Assembly: GCA_937873255.1 (NCBI GenBank)
Contig: CALMVM010000450.1
Location: forward strand, 1 to 13,271
DNA: 13,271 nt
Direction: 5' to 3'
Origin: an uncultured Verrucomicrobiota bacterium
GTDB taxonomy: Bacteria; Verrucomicrobiota; Verrucomicrobiia; Chthoniobacterales; SZAS-18
A program made the position numbers and the translations under genes. Below are positions 5,120 to 12,986 of the stretch, piece by piece; position 1 is the first letter of the stretch; every line of letters starts with the position of its first letter. Below the pieces are notes generated by a model, which saw only the letters and a list, made by a program, of their open reading frames with translations, searched no databases and was not told the origin of the DNA.

Positions 5120-6382
5120 TTATCGAGGCAGTAGATTGACGGTCGGGCGGCTCTCGATCTCCCAGTCGCCGCGCCACACGCCGCCGGCCAGCACGAGACG
5201 GCAGGTCTGCGCTACCTCAGACGAGATGTAGAGCACGAAGTTCCCGCATTCGTATTGCACGTCCCACACGCGCTCATACAGCCCCTGGCCTTGGTCGATG
5301 GTGCCGTCCGGCTCGAAGCGCATGACGCGCTCGCTGCCGCCCACCAGCCGATAGATCCACGTCAGCAGCATCAACTCGGACGCGACCCGGCGCACCTGCG
5401 GATCGGTCTGGCTGTTCGGACGCCACTTGTGGACCGCGCCGATGGTGCCGTCCCAGAGCACATCCAGCTCGCGCAGGTAGTTCACACAATCGCTCTCGTA
5501 CCAAAAGTCGGGGATGACCTTGTTCCGGCCAAGCCGCCACTTCGCGGAGTTGCGATGCTGAAACAGGCGAGTGCCGGAAAAATCATGCTGGCAGAGTGTG
5601 TAGGGGATGCCATGGATGGGTCGGGTTGGCATGGCGAACGGCGTGTGTGTTTTGCGCCACGCGAGGTTGAACGTCTCCTTGTCGCCGTACACCCACTGGT
5701 AGAAAAAATCGCTGTGTTCGTTGAACCACTTGCAGAGGTACAACGCGCGCCAGCACTTTTCCTTGTCGATCATCACCTGCGCGCTCTCGAACTCCGGCAA
5801 CCCCTCGGGGAGTTTGATGCCGAGCATCTCCCAGATGCGCGGGGTGTAGGAAGGCGCGCAGTTGGATGTGCGCTCGATGTCCGGCCAGAAGATCGCGCCG
5901 CGTCTTTCGAACTGCACGGAGTCGAACAGCCAGGTCGGATCGCACGTCGGCACGTTGTCGGCGTCCAGCAGCAGCACGTCCTTGAAGGGCGAATGGAAGA
6001 TGGCGTAAGCCTTGAGCGGCCAGCCTTTCAAGATGCGGAAATTTTCGATCTCGTTGACCTGCTCGGCATCCACGCATTCCACGCCGTAGGGGGCCACCAG
6101 GGCGCGCATCTTCGCGCTGACTTCCTTCTCGCCGATGTACCAGAGCTGGATCGGCAGCTCGCACCCGAACTGCCGCAACATGCGGATGAGCACGTAGGCA
6201 CCGGGAAAATATTTCGCGCCGCCGCCGGGAATGACGATGCCGCGCCCGCTGTACGTGTTCGGGTAGGCCGGGGTGTCGAGGATCGCCCGCTCGGTGCGGG
6301 CACGCGCGGTTTCCACCGTCACGAAGTCATGGGCAAGTTCGGGTTTGGGTGGATGACTGAGTTTGCCGTATTTGAGGATCAT
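5120..6382 (-). CDS. GT71-like (alpha-mannosyltransferase family) glycosyltransferase, 420 aa
   Basis: The central part matches the Mannosyl_trans3 / GT71 pattern: GRGIVIPGGGAKYFPGAYVL at 46-65, RMLRQFGCELPIQLWYIGEKE at 68-88, the metal and nucleotide-sugar binding LLLDADNVP (D140-A-D142), the acceptor-side ESAQVMID at 199-206, and GDKETFNLAW at 233-242. These enzymes transfer a sugar, in known cases mannose from GDP-mannose, to a glycan. Donor and acceptor here are unknown. Residues 355-420 form an added C-terminal segment (RFEPDGTIDQGQ, then W-x-V, then GVWRGDW), beta-rich and often found at the end of bacterial relatives. There is no signal peptide or membrane segment, so it is probably cytoplasmic. 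I use the ATG at 6382. A GTG at 6409 would overlap the previous stop as GTGA and add nine residues. Confidence 0.85.
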   Translation of the reverse strand: MILKYGKLSHPPKPELAHDFVTVETARARTERAILDTPAYPNTYSGRGIVIPGGGAKYFPGAYVLIRMLRQFGCELPIQLWYIGEKEVSAKMRALVAPYGVECVDAEQVNEIENFRILKGWPLKAYAIFHSPFKDVLLLDADNVPTCDPTWLFDSVQFERRGAIFWPDIERTSNCAPSYTPRIWEMLGIKLPEGLPEFESAQVMIDKEKCWRALYLCKWFNEHSDFFYQWVYGDKETFNLAWRKTHTPFAMPTRPIHGIPYTLCQHDFSGTRLFQHRNSAKWRLGRNKVIPDFWYESDCVNYLRELDVLWDGTIGAVHKWRPNSQTDPQVRRVASELMLLTWIYRLVGGSERVMRFEPDGTIDQGQGLYERVWDVQYECGNFVLYISSEVAQTCRLVLAGGVWRGDWEIESRPTVNLLPR

Positions 6383-6405
6383 GATTGATGTTGGTAAATT
6401 GGTTG

Positions 6406-7239
6406 TCACGCTTCGCTCAGGCTTTGGTCCCAGTGCCGCCAGCTACCTTTCCAGTAGTGCTGCACCAGCTTATCGGGGGACTGCCCGTCGCTGCCGGAAT
6501 GGGCTTGCCCGGCGGCGAAATAGTTGTTGGGAACTATCAGCGTGTCGCCTAATAGCTTTGGCTCTTTGATCTGGCTGACTCCCCGGTAGTCCACGGGACA
6601 GCCAATTTGTTCGGAGAGGTGATCGAAGACGACCCGCGTGAACGCTCTCGGTCCGGTGATTTTCACTACGTCCAGATCGTGCAGTTGAAGGTCGGAAATC
6701 GGTTGGTTTCTTTCTCTTGATATCCACAACAAGCTTTCGACGATCAAACGCACCATCCGCCGCATGATCGGATGGCCTGGAGCGGCGATCAGCGTGTGCT
6801 GCACGAACTGAAGCTTCCATTCGTTCGAGCCAGGTTGTACCGGCTTATCCATCTCGATGCCCACCATGATCCGTGCATCGTGCCTGTATCTTTGCGGCAC
6901 CCACCGGGTAGGAGGTTGCACCAACTCCACGTCATTGTCCGCGTAGATGCCCCCCTTGGCGGCGAGGACGAGATACCGGAGAAAATCCGATAGCATCACC
7001 GGAAGGTTCAAGGAGTTGTACACTTCAATGATGTCAGGTTGATCTCCGAAGTGGTCGACCACGAATGCGCGCCCCGCCTCGGTGCCGAGAAACGTGTAGG
7101 TCCAGCCTCCGTCCACCGGCAGCCAACTGGCGGAATGCGTTGGGCAAATCTTCGCTAGCTTGATGGCCTCGGAACGACTGCCCAAAGGCTCTTTGCCATT
7201 GATCGAGACGTACAACTGCCAAACGTTTGCGGGAATCAT
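6406..7239 (-). CDS. GT32/Och1-like glycosyltransferase, 277 aa
   Basis: The start MIPANVWQLYVS corresponds to the I-P-x-x-I-(H/W)-Q motif of the Gly_transf_sug / Och1 family. SDFLRYLVLAAKGGIYADND at 84-103 is the family hallmark, ending in the D-x-D metal site D101-N-D103. TGPRAFTR at 195-202 and HYWKGSWR at 261-268 are further family signatures. Such enzymes transfer hexoses onto glycans or peptidyl carriers; the donor cannot be read from the sequence. The ATG at 7239 lies 4 nt after the stop of the DUF1796 gene; longer forms to 7380 would overlap it without need. By eye the region is less GC-rich than the tail genes, hinting at separate acquisition. Together with the next gene it gives two consecutive sugar transferases inside a phage late operon. 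Confidence 0.87.
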   Translation of the reverse strand: MIPANVWQLYVSINGKEPLGSRSEAIKLAKICPTHSASWLPVDGGWTYTFLGTEAGRAFVVDHFGDQPDIIEVYNSLNLPVMLSDFLRYLVLAAKGGIYADNDVELVQPPTRWVPQRYRHDARIMVGIEMDKPVQPGSNEWKLQFVQHTLIAAPGHPIMRRMVRLIVESLLWISRERNQPISDLQLHDLDVVKITGPRAFTRVVFDHLSEQIGCPVDYRGVSQIKEPKLLGDTLIVPNNYFAAGQAHSGSDGQSPDKLVQHYWKGSWRHWDQSLSEA

Positions 7240-7243
7240 ATCG

Positions 7244-7870
7244 TTAGCTGGATTGAAGCACGGGGAATCGCGCGGCAATGGCGGAGAGAATTTCGGGCCA
7301 CTGAAATTTTTGCTTGCTGATTTCACCCGCTCCCAGCCAGCGGGAGGAATCGAAGTGCATCCGGTTCGGCGTTTCCGCAATGGGGTCAGGCGTCACGATG
7401 ACGAATTTGGCGGGGAAGCGGTCGGTGATCGCCAGCAAGCCGGGTACGAGGGTGAATTGGATGTGCTCCCGGTTGGTGTTGGCGAAATTCGAGACGTCGT
7501 CGTGCGTATGGACGAAGATGTTGCTTTCGACCTGCAAGGCTTCTTTGATCCGATGGAACCGCCGCTTCATCCGGGCGACGAAGTCGAGCATCCCCTGTTC
7601 AACTGGCAGATGCCTCCAAACGTCGTGCCGGGCACTGATGTGCAGCCATTTGTGGCGCACATCCCAGCTCTCGCGCTTTTGCCAATCGGTATGAGGGCCG
7701 ACGATGTCCCAATTTTCGAGGCTCAAGAAGTCGTCAGAATCTTGCGTGAGCGCGAAATAAACTGCTTTCCAGTTCGACGCGACCCAATCGAACAGAAAGG
7801 TTTGTCGAGACTTCGCCAGGAAGATGCGTGTCTGACAATCGTTCCCCAAAGAAATGAGATTGTTATACAT
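7244..7870 (-). CDS. DUF1796 putative papain-like cysteine peptidase, 208 aa
   Basis: The N terminus NLISLGNDCQTRIFL with FLFDWVASN at 26-33 is the signature of DUF1796 (putative papain-like cysteine peptidase), whose members begin I-S-L-G-x-x-C and continue (P)-F-D-W. Cys12 would be the nucleophile. RMKRRFHRIKEAL at 100-112 and NIFVHTHDD at 117-125 correspond to the conserved Arg-rich helix and following strand. Known members often sit in cell-surface polysaccharide or glycosyltransferase loci, which fits the two transferase genes that follow. The reaction is not established for the family, so peptidase activity is an annotation by fold. The ATG at 7870 is 8 nt from the previous stop. Confidence 0.78.
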   Translation of the reverse strand: MYNNLISLGNDCQTRIFLAKSRQTFLFDWVASNWKAVYFALTQDSDDFLSLENWDIVGPHTDWQKRESWDVRHKWLHISARHDVWRHLPVEQGMLDFVARMKRRFHRIKEALQVESNIFVHTHDDVSNFANTNREHIQFTLVPGLLAITDRFPAKFVIVTPDPIAETPNRMHFDSSRWLGAGEISKQKFQWPEILSAIAARFPVLQSS

Positions 7871-7878
7871 GACGGGAA

Positions 7879-8397
7879 TCAGGAAATCAGCGCGGGCGGC
7901 TGCCAGACGCAGTTCGGATTCAGGTGATTCGGCGAAGACCAGTCACCGACCGCCACGACGTTTCCTTGAAAAGTCAGAGTGTCGTATCCGTTGCTCTGCC
8001 CGGCCTGGACATACACTTCCCACGCCATCGCCGTCGGGCCGGAGCGTGAGTCCTCCCGTACCCAAAGGGCGGACATTGCATTTTGGCCGCACACGGGCTT
8101 TTGCGCGAACGGACCAGCCGAAGAAAATTGACCAGCGGATGCCTGCCACGACAGCACGACGAGATACGTGTGACCCGCCTGTGGGAAAGACAGCGTGTTT
8201 GTCGGGTTGAAAACCACGGTCGAAAGCGACGTGCCGCCGGAGCCGCCTCCGCCGGGAATCAACCGGGGAACGAACTGCTTGCCCTGGCTGGCGTGCGCGT
8301 TGAGGCCGTCGATGATGGCATCCGCATTCTGCTGCGTGAAAAACTCCGGCTTGGCCGCACAGTGCCGGTCGAGCGTGAGATGGACTTCGGTAGGCAT
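7879..8397 (-). CDS. Putative tail-fibre tip or accessory protein, 172 aa
   Basis: The protein has a short helical N terminus (EFFTQQNADAIIDGLNAHAS), a Gly-rich linker (IPGGGGSGGTS at 47-57) and a C-terminal beta-sandwich-like domain at 58-172 with alternating hydrophobic strands (HTYLVVLSWQA, MSALWVRED, AMAWEVYVQAG, YDTLTFQGNVVAV). This layout resembles receptor-binding tips and the C-terminal head of the 556-aa protein next to it, though I see no long sequence match. It sits 9 nt after that gene and is surely co-transcribed with it. No membrane segment, signal or enzyme motif is seen. I assign a virion role from position and composition only. Confidence 0.7.
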   Translation of the reverse strand: MPTEVHLTLDRHCAAKPEFFTQQNADAIIDGLNAHASQGKQFVPRLIPGGGGSGGTSLSTVVFNPTNTLSFPQAGHTYLVVLSWQASAGQFSSAGPFAQKPVCGQNAMSALWVREDSRSGPTAMAWEVYVQAGQSNGYDTLTFQGNVVAVGDWSSPNHLNPNCVWQPPALIS

Positions 8398-8406
8398 GGC
8401 GAGGGG

Positions 8407-10077
8407 CTAGTTGACGATTTCGAGGATGGCCAGAACGGGGTTTCGGGCGACGCCGGAGTTTTCCGTTCCACCACCGCTTCCACCGCCGGTAAAACCGTGA
8501 ACCGTCAGCGTGTACGTCATGGGTGTGGTCGCCGTGAGGGGGTCGATAGCCATGAAGCAAAACGGATAGGTGTTTCCCACATGGGCAATCGTGCTGTCAC
8601 CGTTGAAAATGTTCCGGCCGTCCGAGCGGTCCACAGAGAATGTGATGCCGGATTGGTTGAAGCTCACACTGTCCGCGTTTTCAAAAGAGATCAGCACCAG
8701 CGCGGGTTTGCCCACGCCGGTAAACGTGCAGGTGAGACAAACATTATCCCCCGGCGCGTAGGTCTTGCTTGGTCCAACGGAGGTGTGCAGGTAGCTCCCC
8801 GTCGCTCCCGCCGGGATACCCAGTTCGAGGCGGGTTCCAGCAAGGGCGGCCGTCGCTTGTTGGTTGGGCGCGAGCGTGGTCACATCGACGCCCGTGACGC
8901 CTTGACCCGGTGCGCCTGGCTGTCCGCCCGGCAAGCCGAGCTGAAGCTGTTGGCCTACAAGGATCGCGGTCGCCTGCGCCCCGGTGGCAAGCGTGGTCGC
9001 CGTAACCGAAGTGATGCCGGGCGGGCCGGAAGGACCAGCGGGATTGCTCGTGAGGTACTGGCGGCAGATGAGGTTGATGACGAGGCCCGCCGCGCTGTCG
9101 CCGGCGTAGTTCAGAATCTTGGCCCGAATCTCGCCGCCCTGGTTGAGCGGCAAGACCTGCCCGAACATGAGCGTGGCAAAAGCCGTGTTCGCGGCCATGT
9201 CGCCGTAATACTTCGTGCCGCCGCCCAACGCGGTGCCCGCCGTATCGGTGAGTTGGATGCGGAAACCCGCCGCGGCGTCCGGCTGCTGAAGGGCAACCTG
9301 CAACCCGATCACCTCCATCTGGACCGGTGCTTTGACGTAACCGAACAGTTCGCCCGTGAACGGTGTTCCCTCGCTCGTCAGGGTGCAGAAAAAGCGCCAG
9401 TCGGTTGGAGGCACCGGCGGGGCGATGACAACGGCCTGCGCGGTGCTCGTGATGAGGTCGCGCGCAACGAAGATCGAGAATGTCTTGCTCCGGGCCTGCT
9501 TGCCGTTCTGGACCCAACGGAATTCCGCCATGAACTCGTACTCCACCAGCGCCGAGGGAGTTGGCGTGCCGGGCGCGGTCGTCTCCGTGACCGTGCCGCC
9601 GCTGGTCGTGGTGGTCGTGACCGTGCCGGCTGCTTTCTTCTTGGCGGTGGTGCAATCGAATCCGCCCGTGGAGAAGCCCGTCGTGGTCGCGTCCAGCGTG
9701 GTGATGTAGTGTTTGAGCGCGTCCCCGTTGAGGGAAACGAGCATGTGGTAGCACGCCTTGTCCTGATCCCAGGCGATGCTCGCACTGCCCGTGGCGAGCG
9801 GCGCGCCGTCGAAGCGCCCTTTTTCCAGCATCAGGAATTTGATTTCCGAGAGTTGGGCAAGCTGCATCAGCGGGTTGGTGCTGGAAAAATCGCCAACCTT
9901 GAAACGGAGCCTCCAGTCGAAGTCGTCCTCGCATTTGAGGTGCAGGGGAAACCAGAAAGTCGGATCGGTACTCACCCCACGGCCAAGCGGGTCGATGTAC
10001 CAGTCGATGAAATTCTGCGGAATATCCGAGTCGTCGACTTCCGGATCGGGCAGGTTGGGTGCGAGCGGTTCGGACAT
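8407..10077 (-). CDS. Tail fibre / baseplate (BppU-like) protein with collagen-like segments, 556 aa
   Basis: Residues 40-215 (FWFPLHLKCEDDFDWRLRFK, then MQLAQLSEIKFLMLEKG, then VEYEFMAEFRWVQNGKQA) resemble the Ig-like N-terminal domain of BppU-type baseplate proteins, interrupted at 143-176 by a Thr-rich low-complexity insert. Residues 225-340 form a second beta-rich domain. At 347-428 collagen-like Gly triplets (GPSGPPG, GLPGGQPGAPGQG) flank a duplicated segment of about 37 residues. Residues 430-530 form a beta-sandwich head, followed by a GGGSGGG linker and the hydrophobic end PVLAILEIVN. Such proteins trimerise and bind the host surface. The start ATG lies 4 nt after the stop of the 886-aa fibre gene and no Shine-Dalgarno sequence is seen, suggesting coupling. 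Confidence 0.78.
   Translation of the reverse strand: MSEPLAPNLPDPEVDDSDIPQNFIDWYIDPLGRGVSTDPTFWFPLHLKCEDDFDWRLRFKVGDFSSTNPLMQLAQLSEIKFLMLEKGRFDGAPLATGSASIAWDQDKACYHMLVSLNGDALKHYITTLDATTTGFSTGGFDCTTAKKKAAGTVTTTTTSGGTVTETTAPGTPTPSALVEYEFMAEFRWVQNGKQARSKTFSIFVARDLITSTAQAVVIAPPVPPTDWRFFCTLTSEGTPFTGELFGYVKAPVQMEVIGLQVALQQPDAAAGFRIQLTDTAGTALGGGTKYYGDMAANTAFATLMFGQVLPLNQGGEIRAKILNYAGDSAAGLVINLICRQYLTSNPAGPSGPPGITSVTATTLATGAQATAILVGQQLQLGLPGGQPGAPGQGVTGVDVTTLAPNQQATAALAGTRLELGIPAGATGSYLHTSVGPSKTYAPGDNVCLTCTFTGVGKPALVLISFENADSVSFNQSGITFSVDRSDGRNIFNGDSTIAHVGNTYPFCFMAIDPLTATTPMTYTLTVHGFTGGGSGGGTENSGVARNPVLAILEIVN
8794..9018 (-). repeat. In-frame duplicated collagen-flanked module in the 556-aa protein
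   Basis: Residues 354-393 and 394-428 are two diverged copies of one unit: GITSVTATTLATGAQATAIL...LQLGLPGG, and VTGVDVTTLAPNQQATAALA...LELGIPAG. The DNA copies lie at about 8899-9018 and 8794-8898. Each ends in Gly-x-x triplets, so the unit probably makes a trimeric shaft that can change length by recombination. Confidence 0.7.
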
Positions 10078-10081
10078 GGGA

Positions 10082-12742
10082 CTAGGGATTGAGCTTCAAC
10101 ACCGAGGCGGTCGGCTTGAGCATTTTGAGGGTCACTTGCCCGCCCGGATTCGGGACGATGTTTTCCACGTCGAACTCCGTCAGCGTGGCGCGCACCGCGA
10201 AGCCAGCCGACTGCGGTGCGGTTGCGGTCAGGTTGCTGGCGGCGTACACGCCCTTCGTGGCCGTCAGCGCGCCGGTGGTCAGATTCCGCGTCACGGCATA
10301 GGAGAAATGGTGGTACGTGGTCGCGTTGGTCAGGATGATGATTTCCTGAACGATCTGCGTGTACCAGTTCACGCTCAGGAGGTTCGCGCCGATGTGGGCT
10401 CCCGTGGCCGCCTGGGGCGTTCCGATCTCCAGGGTGAGAAGATACTGCCCGCGCACGAGGTCGGCCGAGACGAGCGCCGCCTGCAAAGTGAAATCCACCT
10501 GGAAGCGGCTGCCGTTGGCGAGCATTTCCGGCGAGACGTAGATGCTGAACAACTCTCGCATATACTCCTTTGGGTAAGCGATGTTGCCGTTAAGCTCGAC
10601 TTTGAACCAATGGTAGCCGTTCGAGGCGATCAAATCCCCGTGGAGGAACGTCTGAGCCTCGCGGTAGATGGTCGCCGACGACGTGGCGCTCCCGACCACG
10701 GTAAAATAATTGTTGGCGTACCCAACCGTCGACGGGGGCGGCAAACCATCCGTGATGTTGCCGCCGTTGCCGGGGTTGAGCAGAGCGGGAATGATCGACG
10801 CCGGCAGCGTGGCGATTTCCGTGTCCTCGGGGCAGTGGTTGGACAGCTTGAAACCCGCCGGGAAGCTCTCCGTATAGTCGTCGATTTGGAACACCACTGC
10901 GTTGGGCAAGTTCGCTCCGGCTTGCAGCGCCAGCAGAATGGCTTGCGCGAGCCCCGGCCACTTCGTCGGGTCCGGCAGCCTGTCGGGCGGCAACGTCCAC
11001 GTCGGCGGGTTGGTGGTCGGGTCGCCGACGAGGATTGGGAAGGTCTGCGTCGGCGGCCCAGGCAGCGTGACGACGATCATCGGCGGCGGCCCCGCGACGT
11101 AGTACGGCGTGCCGGGCGGCAGGTCGGAACCTTGCAACGGTTTCCGCAACGCCTCGTCGGGCAGGAGGTCGAGCGGCAACTTGTCGAAACGGTACTGGTT
11201 CGCCGGATTCTTCCAGCCGATGTGCGCAGGCAGGCGGCTTTCGGGGAGCGGAGCGGTCGAGGCCTCGCCGCCGAGGTTTTCCAGGGCTTCCTCCAGCCCC
11301 TCCACGTCGCTGATCGGGTGCGTGTGGTGAGGTAGCGCCATCTCGGACGCCTTCACCGCCGCGATCATGATCTCGTATTGCCCGTCGGTGGGCGCGACGT
11401 TGAAATCGACTCGGATCTGGTCGTCGTTGACGTAGGTGGCGACGTACTGGTCGTCGGGCAGGCGGCGGCGCTGGCCTCCCGTCTCGCGCACCTCGACGAT
11501 GCAGTCCGAGGTGTGCAGGTTGTGCGTGATGACGAAAGCCGTGCCGGACGTGCCGGTGGCAACGCCCGTGCCGATGGGCGTGATGTAGCCGCCCGGCGCG
11601 ACGATGACCGCCCCGTGCGGGTCGTAGGGAGGATAGGAAGGATCGGCGGGAACCTGCCAGTCCGGGTCGTGGCCCAGCGACATGCCGCCGTCGATCACGT
11701 CGTTGCGCAGGCTGACGGCCGTCTGGATCGGCGTGCCCACCTCGCCGGCGGTGTCCGTGATCTCAATTTCAAACACGCGTTCGATCTTGGCCGTGCCGTC
11801 GAAGGCCATTTCCAGCGTCGGGCCATTGAGCGGCAGCTTCGCCGTCGGCGTGTCGATGAACACTTGGTCGTGCATCACGGCGTCGAGCACCGGGTAATCG
11901 GTCAGGGCCAGGGAGCCGACAAACTCGACGTAGAACACCGTGTTGCTGGCCGGCGTGACCGAGAAGCGCGTTGCCCCGTCGGCGTAGAGGTCATTCAACG
12001 CCCCGGCGATGGCCGAGGCCGTCAGCGTCGTGATCGGCAGGATCGCAGTCGAGAGGCCCGCGAAGGTGAAATGCACGCTGCCCAGCGCTGTGCGCGGCAC
12101 GGTGATCGACTGGATGCAGTTGCGCGTGTTCGTGCCCGTGCGAACGCTCGCAGTTTTCACCACCGGGGCGACCGGGAGCGCGAACCGGTCGGTGAACGCG
12201 ATGGGAAGCTGCCGATATTTGAGAAGCTGCATCTGCCCGTTGGGCAGGGGCACGACGTTGGTGCGCGTGTCGCTTTTCGGTTCCAGCAAGTTCTCGCGGA
12301 ACTCGAACAGCGCCGTCTCCGTCGGGGAGTTCCACCGCACGCGGAAGATGTTCGTGGCCGCGTTGGTGGTGAGCACCTTCACGCCGCCCTTCGCGGTGAC
12401 GCCCGGCAGCGCGTTGAGCAGGGCTTGAAGCGCAGGCTTGGCGATGCCGGGCGCGAACGGAATCGTCACATCCCCGGCCGCGCCGCCGACGAGGCCAAGG
12501 CGGATCGTGCCGTCGGTCGGCGGAACGTCCGCGCCGCTGGTGATCGCGCACTTGATGGTGCTGAACGAGATCGGCACCGTGCGGTAATACTGCACGACCG
12601 TGGAGGTGTTTTTCTCCACGCCCTGCAACGTCATGTCCACGTCGTCGCCCTGAAACAAGACGGGCAACTCGGCCGGATTCGGGTCGTTCAGACCACCGAC
12701 GAGCATCCGCTGGTCAAGATCGATGAAGAGAAGCAGGCGCAT
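10082..12742 (-). CDS. Large tail fibre / receptor-binding structural protein, 886 aa
   Basis: Two motifs typical of phage tail fibres are visible. FVITHNLHTSDCIVEVRE at 403-420, followed by V-x-F-N-x-A-P-x-x-G-x-Y, is the beta module often written as x-T-H-N-L-x-x-x-D-V-x-V-x-V. HHTHPISDVEGLEEAL at 472-487 is the H-x-H-x-I-S-D-V-x-G-L-x-x-A-L trimerisation motif. Residues 61-150 and 210-290 look like two diverged copies of a beta domain with an A-L-N-x-L helix in the middle. Residues 495-670 are Pro-rich, and 675-886 form a beta-rich C-terminal domain that may be the tip. There is no chaperone or enzyme motif. The ATG at 12742 lies 18 nt after the stop of the 68-aa gene. At 2.66 kb it is the largest gene here. 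Confidence 0.82.
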   Translation of the reverse strand: MRLLLFIDLDQRMLVGGLNDPNPAELPVLFQGDDVDMTLQGVEKNTSTVVQYYRTVPISFSTIKCAITSGADVPPTDGTIRLGLVGGAAGDVTIPFAPGIAKPALQALLNALPGVTAKGGVKVLTTNAATNIFRVRWNSPTETALFEFRENLLEPKSDTRTNVVPLPNGQMQLLKYRQLPIAFTDRFALPVAPVVKTASVRTGTNTRNCIQSITVPRTALGSVHFTFAGLSTAILPITTLTASAIAGALNDLYADGATRFSVTPASNTVFYVEFVGSLALTDYPVLDAVMHDQVFIDTPTAKLPLNGPTLEMAFDGTAKIERVFEIEITDTAGEVGTPIQTAVSLRNDVIDGGMSLGHDPDWQVPADPSYPPYDPHGAVIVAPGGYITPIGTGVATGTSGTAFVITHNLHTSDCIVEVRETGGQRRRLPDDQYVATYVNDDQIRVDFNVAPTDGQYEIMIAAVKASEMALPHHTHPISDVEGLEEALENLGGEASTAPLPESRLPAHIGWKNPANQYRFDKLPLDLLPDEALRKPLQGSDLPPGTPYYVAGPPPMIVVTLPGPPTQTFPILVGDPTTNPPTWTLPPDRLPDPTKWPGLAQAILLALQAGANLPNAVVFQIDDYTESFPAGFKLSNHCPEDTEIATLPASIIPALLNPGNGGNITDGLPPPSTVGYANNYFTVVGSATSSATIYREAQTFLHGDLIASNGYHWFKVELNGNIAYPKEYMRELFSIYVSPEMLANGSRFQVDFTLQAALVSADLVRGQYLLTLEIGTPQAATGAHIGANLLSVNWYTQIVQEIIILTNATTYHHFSYAVTRNLTTGALTATKGVYAASNLTATAPQSAGFAVRATLTEFDVENIVPNPGGQVTLKMLKPTASVLKLNP

Positions 12743-12760
12743 GGAGAGCAGGGGTAAAAA

Positions 12761-12967
12761 TCACAGCGCGGCCTCGGGCTCGGCCGGGTGCGGACGGCCC
12801 GAGGTGTCCGGCGTGGCAGCGGGCGGCAGCAGGGACGCAAACCCGCCGTAAGCGAGCAACTCGTCCACCGGGAAAGGCACGATCTGATGCGGGAAGCCGG
12901 CGTACCGTTCCAAAGGCGTCGGGTCATCGACGATCAGAGCGGGGTTCGAGGGGAGCGCGCGAGGCAT
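12761..12967 (-). CDS. Unrecognised 68-aa protein at the head of the tail-fibre operon
   Basis: The protein is soluble, acidic and Pro-rich (LIVDDPTPLERYAGFPHQIV at 11-30; VDELLAYGGFASLLPPAA at 34-51; an ASP/GLU/PRO-rich end). It shows no signal peptide, membrane segment or known motif. The ATG at 12967 is the first start of the long minus-strand unit and carries GTTGACA 19 nt upstream. A small protein just ahead of fibre genes might be a head-tail or baseplate accessory, but nothing in the sequence proves it. Consistent residue composition, tight linkage to the fibre gene and the motif make a real gene more likely than not. Confidence 0.55.
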   Translation of the reverse strand: MPRALPSNPALIVDDPTPLERYAGFPHQIVPFPVDELLAYGGFASLLPPAATPDTSGRPHPAEPEAAL

Positions 12968-12986
12968 GGCTACACGCGCGCAGGTG

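Noticed and set aside
5255..6388. 377-aa plus-strand open frame
   Set aside because: Antisense shadow of the GT71-like gene, whose conserved motifs are unmistakable on the minus strand.
7160..7927. 255-aa plus-strand open frame
   Set aside because: Antisense to DUF1796 and GT32 genes, with no family motif.
8850..9030. CRISPR-like or simple tandem DNA repeat
   Set aside because: Repeats are in-frame protein-level duplications with diverged DNA, without spacers of equal length.
8083..10092. 669-aa plus-strand open frame antisense to the 556-aa and 172-aa genes
   Set aside because: Arg/Gly/Ala/Val-rich composition typical of the antisense frame of a GC-rich gene. The minus-strand proteins have recognisable fibre features and tight gene junctions.
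9776..12757. Two long plus-strand open frames (about 519 and 459 aa) antisense to the 886-aa and 556-aa fibre genes
   Set aside because: Extreme Arg/Gly/Val/Asp content and no motif. The opposite strand carries tail-fibre motifs (THNL, HTHxISDV).
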